Assembly: GCF_004354365.1 (NCBI RefSeq) | Contig: NZ_SJCY01000008.1 | Span: 62,001 to 126,000, forward strand | Reading direction: 5' to 3' | Source: Pedobacter changchengzhani | GTDB lineage: Bacteria > Bacteroidota > Bacteroidia > Sphingobacteriales > Sphingobacteriaceae | DNA: 64,000 nt | Shown here: positions 53,898 to 61,601 of the stretch, one piece after another | Position numbering within the stretch: position 1 is the first letter of the stretch | Layout: each line of letters starts with the position of its first letter | Made by a program: the position numbers and the translations under genes | Notes under the pieces: generated by a model | Database searches by the model: none | Told to the model about the DNA's origin: nothing | Seen by the model: the letters and a program-made list of their open reading frames with translations, nothing else

Positions 53898-53913
53898 ATT
53901 GATAACATTGCGC

Positions 53914-54198
53914 TTATTTTTGTTTAATGATATCACGAAGCGATAAAGCTTTGATGATAGCACGATAGCGCTCAATATCTTTTTTGAATAAGTATGCCAA
54001 AATACCGCGGCGTTTACCTACCAATTTTTGAAGTGACAACTGCGTAGAAAAATCTTTACGATTTTTCTTTAAGTGTTCTGTCAAATGCGCAATACGGTAT
54101 GTAAATAACGCTACTTGACCTTCTGCAGAACCCGTGTTGGTTTCTACTTCGCCGTGTGTTTTAAAAATTTCGGCTTTCTTTTCTGTACTTAAATACAT
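53914..54198 (-). CDS. rpsO: 30S ribosomal protein S15
   Basis: S15 binds 16S rRNA in the platform early in 30S assembly. The 94-aa sequence shows the complete S15 signature: FKTHGEVETNTGSAEGQVAL (about residues 12-31), LTEHLKKNRKDFSTQLSLQK (about 39-58), LVGKRRGILAYLFKKDIERY (about 59-78). Length matches (about 89). It is followed by pnp. A minus-strand TATCTTTG box lies at 54238-54245, 39 bp upstream of the ATG, a reasonable promoter distance. Confidence 0.98.
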   Translation of the reverse strand: MYLSTEKKAEIFKTHGEVETNTGSAEGQVALFTYRIAHLTEHLKKNRKDFSTQLSLQKLVGKRRGILAYLFKKDIERYRAIIKALSLRDIIKQK

Positions 54199-54237
54199 TC
54201 TTGAATAATATTAAAGTTAAAATTAATTAATTTGATG

Positions 54238-54245
54238 CAAAGATA
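54238..54245 (-). promoter_or_regulatory. TATCTTTG -7-like box of rpsO
   Basis: Minus-strand TATCTTTG lies 39 bp upstream of the rpsO ATG and would give a leader of about 30 nt, a more conventional arrangement than the near-leaderless cases in this window. Confidence 0.5.
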
Positions 54246-54437
54246 AGGTATTTTTTCTGATTTTAGAAAGAGGATAATTGATTAATTGCTAAACGGTTAA
54301 ATTGCCAAGAAAATGAGCGTTCGCTAAACGATTGGAGTGGGTTTTTACTACCTCAGCATGACAGTATAATTTAAAGCCTGCACAATAAAAATATTTCCGC
54401 TAAGTTGGGTTTAAGAACTTTAAGCCAATAGGGAAAA

Positions 54438-54914
54438 TTAAACCTTATTATTAATCCGCTCCAACTCTAAAACATCTAATTGATCTTTAGGTCGATTTGT
54501 TGCACGTTTATTATCAAGAAGATGGTTATAATGAAGAAATCTTGCTTTGATACCATTTATTTTATCAACAGTAGCCATTTGGAAATATTCATCAAATTTT
54601 CGCTTATCTAAACCAGGTATATCCGTCATTAAATCTGCATACATTCCATCATCCATCATTATTTCACAATAACCAGCAATAATAGGAACATCAATCAGCA
54701 TATCATATCTACCATAACCCATTTCATCAATAGATTCTATCAAGTTTTTACGATTTTGAACAGTATCTCTCAAATAAATATCCAAATCTCCGGTAGTGCG
54801 ATTGTAACCATATCTATTTACTGCAAAACCTCCAACAATTAGGTAATCTACATTATGTTTTTGAAAAGTTTGCAAAAGCAATAGCATCTCTGGGCTTTCC
54901 TTATCAAAAGACAT
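54438..54914 (-). CDS. Nucleotidyltransferase-fold protein of unknown role (paired with a 67-aa gene)
   Basis: This 158-aa protein has nucleotidyltransferase-like features: DYLIVGGFAVNRYGYNRTTG followed by DLDIYL (about residues 18-43), where the GG and the DxD metal-binding pair of the pol-beta-type fold are seen, and later YADLMTDIPGLDKR. AbiEii-like and DUF6036-like antitoxin/toxin partners share such a core. The 67-aa gene ends 4 bp upstream, same strand, so the two form one unit. Role as toxin, antitoxin or other regulator is inference. Confidence 0.75.
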   Translation of the reverse strand: MSFDKESPEMLLLLQTFQKHNVDYLIVGGFAVNRYGYNRTTGDLDIYLRDTVQNRKNLIESIDEMGYGRYDMLIDVPIIAGYCEIMMDDGMYADLMTDIPGLDKRKFDEYFQMATVDKINGIKARFLHYNHLLDNKRATNRPKDQLDVLELERINNKV

Positions 54915-54918
54915 AAAA

Positions 54919-55122
54919 TTAGATGTTCGATTTACGAATAATTATACCTTTACCTTGAGGTGTTTTTAAGGGATTACCACCATTCATTTGCACAGATATG
55001 CGATTAAGATTTAACAACGCATAAAATTTTTGTTCGGCAGAACGATTTAAATAAATAGCCTCGCGTTCTGCAACTATGCTGTCGCGAGGAATATCCGAAC
55101 TATATAATTTTAAACTGCCCAT
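54919..55122 (-). CDS. 67-aa protein upstream of the nucleotidyltransferase gene
   Basis: This small protein of no recognised family begins MGSLKLYSSDIPRDSIVAER and ends KTPQGKGIIIRKSNI; it is moderately basic and has no membrane segment. A minus-strand TATTTTTG box (55130-55137) ends 7 nt before its ATG, which supports this start and the gene's reality. It is separated from the nucleotidyltransferase gene by only 4 bp, so both should be on one transcript. The two-gene arrangement is reminiscent of toxin-antitoxin modules, but the evidence is contextual only. Confidence 0.65.
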   Translation of the reverse strand: MGSLKLYSSDIPRDSIVAEREAIYLNRSAEQKFYALLNLNRISVQMNGGNPLKTPQGKGIIIRKSNI

Positions 55123-55129
55123 TACGTAT

Positions 55130-55137
55130 CAAAAATA
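55130..55137 (-). promoter_or_regulatory. TATTTTTG -7-like box of the 67-aa gene
   Basis: Minus-strand TATTTTTG ends 7 nt before the ATG at 55122, supporting a promoter for the two-gene unit and a very short leader. Confidence 0.45.
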
Positions 55138-55199
55138 CAAAAATTACATCGAATAAAAAATAAAGAAACGCCGCATTCTATTCTGTTGTGCAAAAATTC

Positions 55200-55207
55200 T
55201 ACTTTTG
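55200..55207 (+). promoter_or_regulatory. TACTTTTG -7-like box of the thioesterase gene
   Basis: TACTTTTG ends 7 nt before the preferred ATG at 55215 and lies inside the longer frame opened by GTG at 55188, so it favours the shorter start. Confidence 0.45.
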
Positions 55208-55214
55208 CAAAACT

Positions 55215-55634
55215 ATGATGACCAACCAATACAGCATTTTCGAAAGCGAATTACGTGTTCGCCCTGATGATATAGACATGTTTAACCACGTGCACAACAG
55301 CAAATATTTAGACTATGTGTTGGCTGCCCGTTACGAGCAAATGGAGAAATTTTATAATATGCCTTGGGAACATTTTACCAAGCTCGGTTTGGGTTGGGTT
55401 GTTAGTCGCGTAGAAATTAACTTTAAACGCCCTTTATTAATGAACGATTTGATGTTGATTAGAACAGGGATTTTAACCATGCACGATAAAGGATCTACTG
55501 TTCAATTTGAAATCATCAATAAAAAAACGAATAAAATTGCTTCTGATGGTATATTTGAATATGTATTGATTGATTTAAATACCAGCCGTGGTACAAAAGT
55601 TACAGAAGAGATGATTGAGGCTTATAGTATTTAA
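55215..55634 (+). CDS. Acyl-CoA thioesterase, hotdog fold (4HBT), copy 1
   Basis: This hotdog-fold thioesterase of about 139 aa has the motif VRPDDIDMFNHVHNSKYLDY (about residues 14-33) with the catalytic Asp. It continues with LGLGWVVSRVEINFKRPLLM. The family cleaves acyl-CoA; chain-length preference is not apparent. The frame could extend upstream to a GTG at 55188, but ATG-ATG at 55215/55218 and the promoter-like box between them make that unlikely. It is divergent from the 67-aa gene. A second hotdog thioesterase lies at 61078; the two share the FNHV/FGHV-type signature but are not close copies. Confidence 0.88.
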   Translation: MMTNQYSIFESELRVRPDDIDMFNHVHNSKYLDYVLAARYEQMEKFYNMPWEHFTKLGLGWVVSRVEINFKRPLLMNDLMLIRTGILTMHDKGSTVQFEIINKKTNKIASDGIFEYVLIDLNTSRGTKVTEEMIEAYSI

Positions 55635-55744
55635 TTGTTAGACATCGATTATAGCTAATAAATAAGAATTGTTAAAGAAGAAATTCCTTTGGCACAACGA
55701 GAGATGGCATTTAATTAAACAACGAAGAGCAGCATTTACTTATC

Positions 55745-55784
55745 AAAAAAAAACAAAATCAGCTAATTAAATACTGATTCTGTT
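55745..55784 (-). terminator. Possible terminator after the 106-aa gene
   Basis: A short stem AATCAG/CTGATT with an 11-nt loop is followed on the minus strand by a 9-base T run, 20 bp past the stop at 55804. Confidence 0.4.
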
Positions 55785-55803
55785 TCTAAAATTTTATACT
55801 TTT

Positions 55804-56124
55804 TTACCTTCTAGGCCGATCAGCCGAATATGCAATAACATAAGTTGCATCTTTATTATATTCTATAGAACGCTCCTTTACAGGAATATTCGTGTAGCTC
55901 GAACTTAAAAGAAAAAGTACATGATCAGAGAAATCCAACATGGTTTTCGGCACTACTTGGGTGGAAACTGTTGGATAAAAGTTGCGCTCAATTTCTATAC
56001 GTTCCGCATCCGTAACTTGACTAACTATCCAATTTTCAGTCGGTTTAATTCCGTTTTCTTTAGTAGAATTATTTAAATGATACAGGTAAATTTTAGCCTG
56101 TAGTGCAATTTTATCTTTATCCAT
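55804..56124 (-). CDS. Hypothetical protein, 106 aa
   Basis: This gene of unknown function has no signal peptide or membrane segment. It starts MDKDKIALQAKIYLYHLNNS and ends KDATYVIAYSADRPRR. The composition is mixed alpha/beta with polar residues; a motif for a known family is not visible. It lies between a thioesterase gene and LigD on the same strand as LigD, 132 bp downstream of it. A weak terminator follows. It is retained because the frame is complete and does not overlap any better gene. Confidence 0.55.
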   Translation of the reverse strand: MDKDKIALQAKIYLYHLNNSTKENGIKPTENWIVSQVTDAERIEIERNFYPTVSTQVVPKTMLDFSDHVLFLLSSSYTNIPVKERSIEYNKDATYVIAYSADRPRR

Positions 56125-56256
56125 AATTGTATTTATAGCAAAAAAGCTAGTGAAGAGTATAGTTTAATAAGAAGTAATAACGCCTAAGTTAACATTTATT
56201 ATTTGCGCAATGTTATTTTCGTAGAAACTTATCAATAACAGATAAAAATAAGTTAA

Positions 56257-58959
56257 TTAACCGAAAATACTTTTCGCTTTTTCGATAGCTTTTTTCAAAT
56301 CGATCCCTTTTCCGAGCACGCCTTTAAATAAATCGCCTTTTTCTTTTAAACGGCTAATAGCATTAAAAATATTAAAATCTTGCATCTTTAAACCGGGCTT
56401 AACTTCATCCCAATTTAACGGCATAGAAACCGTTGCGCCAACTTTTGGCCGCAACGAATACGGACCAGCAATGGTAGCACCCGGCCTATTTTGCATAAAA
56501 TCTAAATACATTTTGCCTTTTCTGTTGGCAATCATCCTTTCAAGAGAGGTAAATTCAGGGATTTGTTTTTGCACCAAAGTCACAATAATTTTTGCAAACA
56601 TTTGGCTCTGATCGTAAGTATATTTTGCACCTAGCGGAATATAAATATGGATTCCTGTTGAGCCAGACGTTTTAGGAAATGAAGGAACATCAATGGCATC
56701 CAAAACTTTCTTAACTGCTAAAGCAGCTTCAATAACCTGATCGAAAGTTTGTTTATCAGGATCTAAGTCAATTACACAATAATCAGGATTATCGGGACTT
56801 TGAACCCGGCTAAACCAAGGATTTATCTCTATACAGCCTAACGATGCTATCCATAGTAAAGTAGCCTCATCATCTCCAACGGCATATTCTTTAGCTTCAC
56901 CATCACCAGTTTGATAAGCAAATCGCTTTACCCAATCTGGCGCTTTCCCTTTAATATCCTTTTGGTAAAAACTTTTGCCATTTATCCCACTCGGGAAACG
57001 ATTTAGGGATTGTGGACGATCTTTTAAATAGGGCAAAATATAATCTGCAACTTGATGGTAATAATTAAACATATCACGTTTTGTCACTTTATTTTCTGGC
57101 CAATAAACCTTACTTAAATTCGTAAACTTTAATTCTCGACCATTTATTTTGCGGATTTGCGTTTCATCCTTCGGGTTTAGCAGCGTTTTAGGTTCTTTCT
57201 TTTTAGGTGGTTTAATGGCTTCAGCATGTTTCTCAACTTTACCTTCATTTTCTTTAACGCTTTCTATTGGCAATTCTACTTCTCTCACTACATTTTTAGC
57301 ATTTTTATCTTCTCTCATTCCTTGGAAAGATGGATGTCTGAAAACGCCATCATCGGTAATCTCGGTAAATGCAACTTCGCAAACGAGCTTGGGTTTAAGC
57401 CAAGTTGCTTTAGCATTCGGCGGCTTAGGCCTAAATCGAGATGGTTTGTTTACATCAGGAAGCGAATCAAATGGTGTTTCGGCAACAATCAAAGGTTTAA
57501 ATAAATCCATCATTTCTTTTTGCACTTTCTCTGAAAATCCCGTTCCAACTTTACCCACGTATTGTAACCTACCCTTTTCATACACACCAAGCAAAAGCGA
57601 ACTAAATTGCTTTGCGGTTGCCTCATTTTTAGTGAAACCCGCAATAACTACTTCTTGCCTTTTGTGTACTTTTATTTTAAGCCATTCTTTAGATCTTTTA
57701 TCTGGATGGTAAAGCGAATCAGTTTTTTTGGCCATTATTCCTTCTAATCCCATTCTCGATGCTGCATCAAAAAAATCGATTCCACTGGTATTAAAAACTT
57801 TACTCATTCTAATGCGATCGTCATCTACAGGCAAAATTTCCTTTAAAATCGCTTGACGCTGATATAAAGGCAAATCCATTAAATTTTTCCCATCGTACCA
57901 AAGTAGATCGAACACATAAAAAATTAATTCCCCGTCGGCCTCGCTCCTCCAATTTTGCAAAGCGCCAAAGTTGCTTATTCCTTTATCATTTAGAACGAGG
58001 ATTTCTCCATCCAACACCGCATTTATCTTACAGCTTTGCAAAAGTTCATAAATAGGATAGAATTTTTCGTTAAAAGATTTATTGTTTCTTGAGTTTAGCT
58101 CAACCTCTCCTTTATTTACGAAAGCCATTGCTCTGTAACCATCCCATTTTACCTCGTATTGCCAGTTTTCATCATCAAAAGGTTCATCAACCAAAGTAGC
58201 CAGCATGGGTTTAATACTTTTTGGGATGGATGATTTACTCGCTTGCTTAAGTAAAGAATCAACATCAACTTTTGTGATGGGCGATTTTAGTTTAGGCGCT
58301 ACTACTTCCTTTTTATTTTTGGAACTTGATTTCTTCGTCGCAACTGTTTCTTCCATACCATCCTGCCAAACTGCATCAGCAATTTTTTCCATTTCTGCGA
58401 TTGTTTTGCCAGACCGTACAGATTTATCTAGTTTGGTAATATCTTTTATAGAAGCAAAATCATCTTTATGCTTAATTAACAACCAACCGTTTTTGCCCAT
58501 GCCATGGGTTTTAACCAACGCATATTCTCCCTGTAACTTTTGGCCGTGGAGTTTAATTTTTACCGATCCTTTATTGAGTTCTTCTAGTAAATATTTTTGT
58601 TGCGCTTTTTTACCCTTGATTGGCTCGATCGTCTCATAAGTGCCTTCATCCCAAACAATTACCGTTCCGCCACCATATTCGCCTTTAGGAATTGAGCCTT
58701 CAAATTCTCGATAATCATAAGGATGATCTTCCACCATCATGGCTAATCGCTTTATTTTCGGATCGGTTGATGGACCTTTTGGAACTGCCCAGCTTTTAAG
58801 TACGCCTTCCATTTCTAAACGGAAATCGTAATGTAAATGGGAAGCGGCGTGCTTTTGAATTACGAAAATTAGCTTTTCGCTATCTTTACTCGTGCCCGAT
58901 TTTGGCTCTTTAGTTTTATTAAAATCTCTTTTTGATTCGTATTTTTTTAAACTCATCAT
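56257..58959 (-). CDS. ligD: DNA ligase D (PE-LIG-POL)
   Basis: LigD processes and seals double-strand breaks in bacterial non-homologous end joining. The 900-aa protein has the order phosphoesterase (about residues 1-170: HAASHLHYDFRLEMEGVLKS, SIPKGEYGGGTVIVWDEG), ligase (about 245-540, with the adenylated lysine in QYEVKWDGYRAMAF at about 269 and LEGIMAKKTDSLYHP), then the archaeo-eukaryotic primase-like polymerase (about 600-900, with catalytic Asp pair YCVIDLDPDKQTFD at about 730 and SGSTGIHIYIPLG). This PE-LIG-POL order is as in Pseudomonas aeruginosa. The partner Ku is absent from the window. Translation may start at either of two adjacent ATG codons. Confidence 0.96.
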   Translation of the reverse strand: MMSLKKYESKRDFNKTKEPKSGTSKDSEKLIFVIQKHAASHLHYDFRLEMEGVLKSWAVPKGPSTDPKIKRLAMMVEDHPYDYREFEGSIPKGEYGGGTVIVWDEGTYETIEPIKGKKAQQKYLLEELNKGSVKIKLHGQKLQGEYALVKTHGMGKNGWLLIKHKDDFASIKDITKLDKSVRSGKTIAEMEKIADAVWQDGMEETVATKKSSSKNKKEVVAPKLKSPITKVDVDSLLKQASKSSIPKSIKPMLATLVDEPFDDENWQYEVKWDGYRAMAFVNKGEVELNSRNNKSFNEKFYPIYELLQSCKINAVLDGEILVLNDKGISNFGALQNWRSEADGELIFYVFDLLWYDGKNLMDLPLYQRQAILKEILPVDDDRIRMSKVFNTSGIDFFDAASRMGLEGIMAKKTDSLYHPDKRSKEWLKIKVHKRQEVVIAGFTKNEATAKQFSSLLLGVYEKGRLQYVGKVGTGFSEKVQKEMMDLFKPLIVAETPFDSLPDVNKPSRFRPKPPNAKATWLKPKLVCEVAFTEITDDGVFRHPSFQGMREDKNAKNVVREVELPIESVKENEGKVEKHAEAIKPPKKKEPKTLLNPKDETQIRKINGRELKFTNLSKVYWPENKVTKRDMFNYYHQVADYILPYLKDRPQSLNRFPSGINGKSFYQKDIKGKAPDWVKRFAYQTGDGEAKEYAVGDDEATLLWIASLGCIEINPWFSRVQSPDNPDYCVIDLDPDKQTFDQVIEAALAVKKVLDAIDVPSFPKTSGSTGIHIYIPLGAKYTYDQSQMFAKIIVTLVQKQIPEFTSLERMIANRKGKMYLDFMQNRPGATIAGPYSLRPKVGATVSMPLNWDEVKPGLKMQDFNIFNAISRLKEKGDLFKGVLGKGIDLKKAIEKAKSIFG

Positions 58960-59109
58960 CCATTGTATTTATTTTCAAAAGCAGTGAAAATATAACCAAT
59001 TTTAGAAATGAATTGTTTTTCGGATTGATATCGAAGATTTAACAAAATAGCATAAAATACGAATTGAAAGTTGATATATATAGTTATACCATTTATCGCG
59101 TAATATAAA

Positions 59110-60426
59110 CTACGCCGTATTTACCTCATCTTCGTCGTAATCTTTTATATCGGTTATGTAACCATTCACTAACAAAAAATCGAACAATGGTTTCGCTTCT
59201 GGCGTAATGGGCATATTCTTGGTGGTAATTACTTGGTTGGTTTTTTTATCTAAAAATGGGTAAGCAAACAGCCTCACGTTAGTGTTAAACATATCGTTTA
59301 CGTAACTTAACAACTGTCCAGAATAGTTATCGCCAGTAAAGTTTGTAGAATTAAACACAAATTTTAAGTTGTTAATATTTGTAGCCATACCCACGCTTTT
59401 TGGTTTGCACCTACCTAAATATTTTGCTAAACGATTGTGGCGAGTAAAATTAGAAACAATAACAATGTTACCTGTATCACACATTTCTTGAGCACGCTTG
59501 GCAACAATTTCTAAATCAATATCATCGGGGGTTTGTTCGCCATCAGTTAATACATTGGTTAATAAAACCTCAATCATCATCGCCAAATTACCCTCTTCTA
59601 CCTGGTTGGTGCGTTTAAATTGATCGGTAGCTTTATTAAACAAATTAAAGTTTGGTAATGATTTTTGACCATATTTAGTTCTTAAAATCATAATATCCTT
59701 TTTGTACAACAAATCTTTAGCCTGGCGGGGATGCGCATCAGCATCGAAAATTGCAGCGGCCGAGAAATCTTTCATAATCATGTATAGATTAAGTAGAATA
59801 TTGTTCACCTCAGGAAAAGCAGGACCTTTTACGGAGATTAGATCAATTTCTACCGAACCGATGGTTAAATTATCAGCTAAGGACTCTACCATAATTTTTG
59901 GATCGTGATGGAGATAAAACGCAGCGTAAAGTAGGTTTACACCAATAATCCCCAAAACTCTTTGTTGCATGTTAACATCAGTGTCCAACAGGCGAACATG
60001 GAAAAATATTTCATTTGGTAAACCACCTGGTTCACTTTGAAAGCGCAACCCAACCCAACCATGCGGCTCGTTGTTGCGTTTAAAGTTTAGCGTAGTTACG
60101 GTATCGGCAAAAGCAAAAAAAGTACGCTTTTCATACTTCTCGCCCATTAAACGTTCATTAAGCAAACCAAACTCGTGATCGAGCATTTGCAAAAGTCGGT
60201 TTTGACTAACGTATCGACCAGAAGCTTCGGCACCGTAAATGGCATCACTAAAAGTCATATCATAAGCCGACATCGTTTTTGCTACAGTTCCAGATGCTGC
60301 ACCAGCGTTAAAAAAGTTTCTCGAAACTTCCTGCCCCGCACCAATCTCTGCAAAAGTGCCATAAATTTGAGCATCGAGATTTATATTTAATGCCTTACGC
60401 TTCGTATCTAGAATTTCTCTTTCCAT
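59110..60426 (-). CDS. Conserved Bacteroidota protein of unknown function (438 aa)
   Basis: This large cytoplasmic-looking protein (about 438 aa) has no signal peptide. It begins MEREILDTKRKALNINLDAQ, continues IYGTFAEIGAGQEVSRNFFN and TMSAYDMTFSDAIYGAEASG, and ends KDYDEDEVNTA. I recall homologues in Bacteroidota labelled variously as nicotinate-nucleotide adenylyltransferase or TonB-dependent receptor, but neither name is supported: no HxGH or barrel pattern is seen. A glycine motif FAEIGAGQEVSRNF suggests a nucleotide-binding site. The frame extends upstream to 60441, but a TACTTTTG box (60431-60438) ends only 4 nt before the ATG at 60426, favouring the shorter start. Confidence 0.8.
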   Translation of the reverse strand: MEREILDTKRKALNINLDAQIYGTFAEIGAGQEVSRNFFNAGAASGTVAKTMSAYDMTFSDAIYGAEASGRYVSQNRLLQMLDHEFGLLNERLMGEKYEKRTFFAFADTVTTLNFKRNNEPHGWVGLRFQSEPGGLPNEIFFHVRLLDTDVNMQQRVLGIIGVNLLYAAFYLHHDPKIMVESLADNLTIGSVEIDLISVKGPAFPEVNNILLNLYMIMKDFSAAAIFDADAHPRQAKDLLYKKDIMILRTKYGQKSLPNFNLFNKATDQFKRTNQVEEGNLAMMIEVLLTNVLTDGEQTPDDIDLEIVAKRAQEMCDTGNIVIVSNFTRHNRLAKYLGRCKPKSVGMATNINNLKFVFNSTNFTGDNYSGQLLSYVNDMFNTNVRLFAYPFLDKKTNQVITTKNMPITPEAKPLFDFLLVNGYITDIKDYDEDEVNTA

Positions 60427-60430
60427 GCCG

Positions 60431-60438
60431 CAAAAGTA
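60431..60438 (-). promoter_or_regulatory. TACTTTTG -7-like box of the 438-aa gene
   Basis: Minus-strand TACTTTTG ends 4 nt before the ATG at 60426 and lies in the alternative longer frame. It suggests a nearly leaderless transcript. Confidence 0.4.
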
Positions 60439-60501
60439 CAAAAAATGATGCTAACGAAATTTGAAGTTCACAATATTTATTAATGCTCAGCCTAGGGCCT
60501 G

Positions 60502-60540
60502 AAAAAAATAAGGTTAACACCAACTTGGCGCTAACCTTAT
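60502..60540 (-). terminator. Terminator after the hsp20 pseudogene
   Basis: Stem ATAAGGTTA / TAACCTTAT with a 15-nt loop is followed on the minus strand by TTTTTTTC, 46 bp past the hsp20 stop. Confidence 0.75.
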
Positions 60541-60586
60541 AAAAACCTAAACCACTATGAAAAACCCTCTTTCGAGAATACTTTAA

Positions 60587-61014
60587 TTATGAAACTACAA
60601 TTTCTTTATGTTGTAATTTCAAATTGTCTTTTTTACCTATATTGATGTTCAAAATACCATCTTTATATTCAGCAATTATTTTATCCCCATCGGCGGTATC
60701 AGGCAAATTAAACGACCTGGCAAATGAGCTGTAATCAAATTCTTTACGCGTAAAATCTTTTGCTACCTCGTCTCTTTTAACCTCTGCCCAAACCGATAGT
60801 GTATCTTTTTTCAAATTAATTTGAAAATCTTCTTTCTTCAATCCCGGGGCTGCAATGTCAATTAAGAAGGCAGTTTCATTTTCACTAATATTAAAATTAG
60901 GTGATTTATCCACAATTTATTTTTTGTTAAAGCATCGCTAAACAATGAATCAAAAACATTGTTAAAGTATGGAGCTGTGTTGCGGGTTCTGTTGTTAAAA
61001 TTTACAAGTGTCAT
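60587..61014 (-). pseudogene. Hsp20 / small heat-shock protein gene with a frameshift
   Basis: The 3' part, starting at GTG 60913, encodes an alpha-crystallin domain (FNISENETAFLIDIAAPGLK through GILNINIGKK, 108 aa) that lacks the usual N-terminal arm. Upstream in another frame, ATG at 61014 opens MTLVNFNNRTRNTAPYFNNV, then FDSLFSDALTKN, which is exactly the N-terminal arm expected for Sphingobacteriaceae Hsp20. The two frames meet at AAAAAATAAATTG, near 60913-60925. One inserted base there would restore a protein of about 142 aa. The upstream frame ends 16 codons past the junction. Either a true frameshift or a sequencing error in the A-rich run is possible. Confidence 0.82.
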
Positions 61015-61077
61015 ATCTCTAATTTTATTTTATTTGATAATTCATCCTATTCAACTTACATACCAATCCGATAAATT

Positions 61078-61566
61078 ATGATTTTCAAGACATTTTGGCA
61101 AAATAAAAACATATCAACAGACAAACTGACCGATAATATCGTTTTTTCGAGCACATTCAATTACAAAACAAATGTTGCGACTCGATTTATAGATTTTGAT
61201 ATGTTCGGCCATGTGAACAACTCTGTTTATTTTACTTACCTAGAAGTCGCGAGAAGTAAATATTGGGAAGAAATAATAAAGTGGGACTGGAAAAAGACGG
61301 GTGTAGTAATTGCGCACGCAGAATTAGATTACATTTTCCCTATTTTAATGGAAGATAAAATTGCTGTGCACGTAAAAACATCAAGAATTGGCACCACCAG
61401 CTTCGATTTAGAATATGAGGTAATTAAAATAAAAGATAATGAAGAAGTGGTTTGCAGTAGAGGAAAAACTGTTTGCATTGCCATTAATTATTCCTCAAAA
61501 AGACCTACGGCCATACCCGAAGCCGAAAAACAAAGGATGATTAACTTTGAGCAAATAGCCCCCTAG
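61078..61566 (+). CDS. Acyl-CoA thioesterase, hotdog fold (4HBT), copy 2
   Basis: This 162-aa hotdog thioesterase has the motif ATRFIDFDMFGHVNNSVYFT (about residues 33-52) with the catalytic Asp, and AHAELDYIFPILMEDKIAV following (about 80-98). An N-terminal extension of about 30 residues, MIFKTFWQNKNISTDKLTDN, precedes the domain. Its 3' end is unusual: the last codons (ATA GCC CCC TAG) lie inside a dispersed CCCCCTGAAGGGGG-type repeat, which therefore provides the stop codon. The native end may have differed. Confidence 0.88.
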   Translation: MIFKTFWQNKNISTDKLTDNIVFSSTFNYKTNVATRFIDFDMFGHVNNSVYFTYLEVARSKYWEEIIKWDWKKTGVVIAHAELDYIFPILMEDKIAVHVKTSRIGTTSFDLEYEVIKIKDNEEVVCSRGKTVCIAINYSSKRPTAIPEAEKQRMINFEQIAP

Positions 61567-61583
61567 CCCCCTGAAGGGGGAAA
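61556..61583. repeat. TAGCCCCCTAGCCCCCTGAAGGGGG repeat overlapping a gene 3' end
   Basis: This GC-rich element contains the palindrome CCCCCTGAAGGGGG (61567-61580) preceded by a duplicated TAGCCCCC. Elements of this type are recalled in many Bacteroidota genomes. It overlaps the last four codons of the thioesterase gene, TAG being its stop. Confidence 0.75.
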
Positions 61584-61601
61584 TCGGCATGGTGGAAATT
61601 A

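Noticed and set aside
57149..57712. 187-aa ORF antisense to ligD
   Set aside because: It lies wholly opposite a gene with clear domains and shows a serine/phenylalanine-rich composition typical of an antisense shadow.
60900..60930. Programmed -1 frameshift in hsp20
   Set aside because: A slip at A-AAA-AAT leads directly to TAA, so a slippery-site product could not reach the alpha-crystallin frame; mutation or sequence error is more likely.
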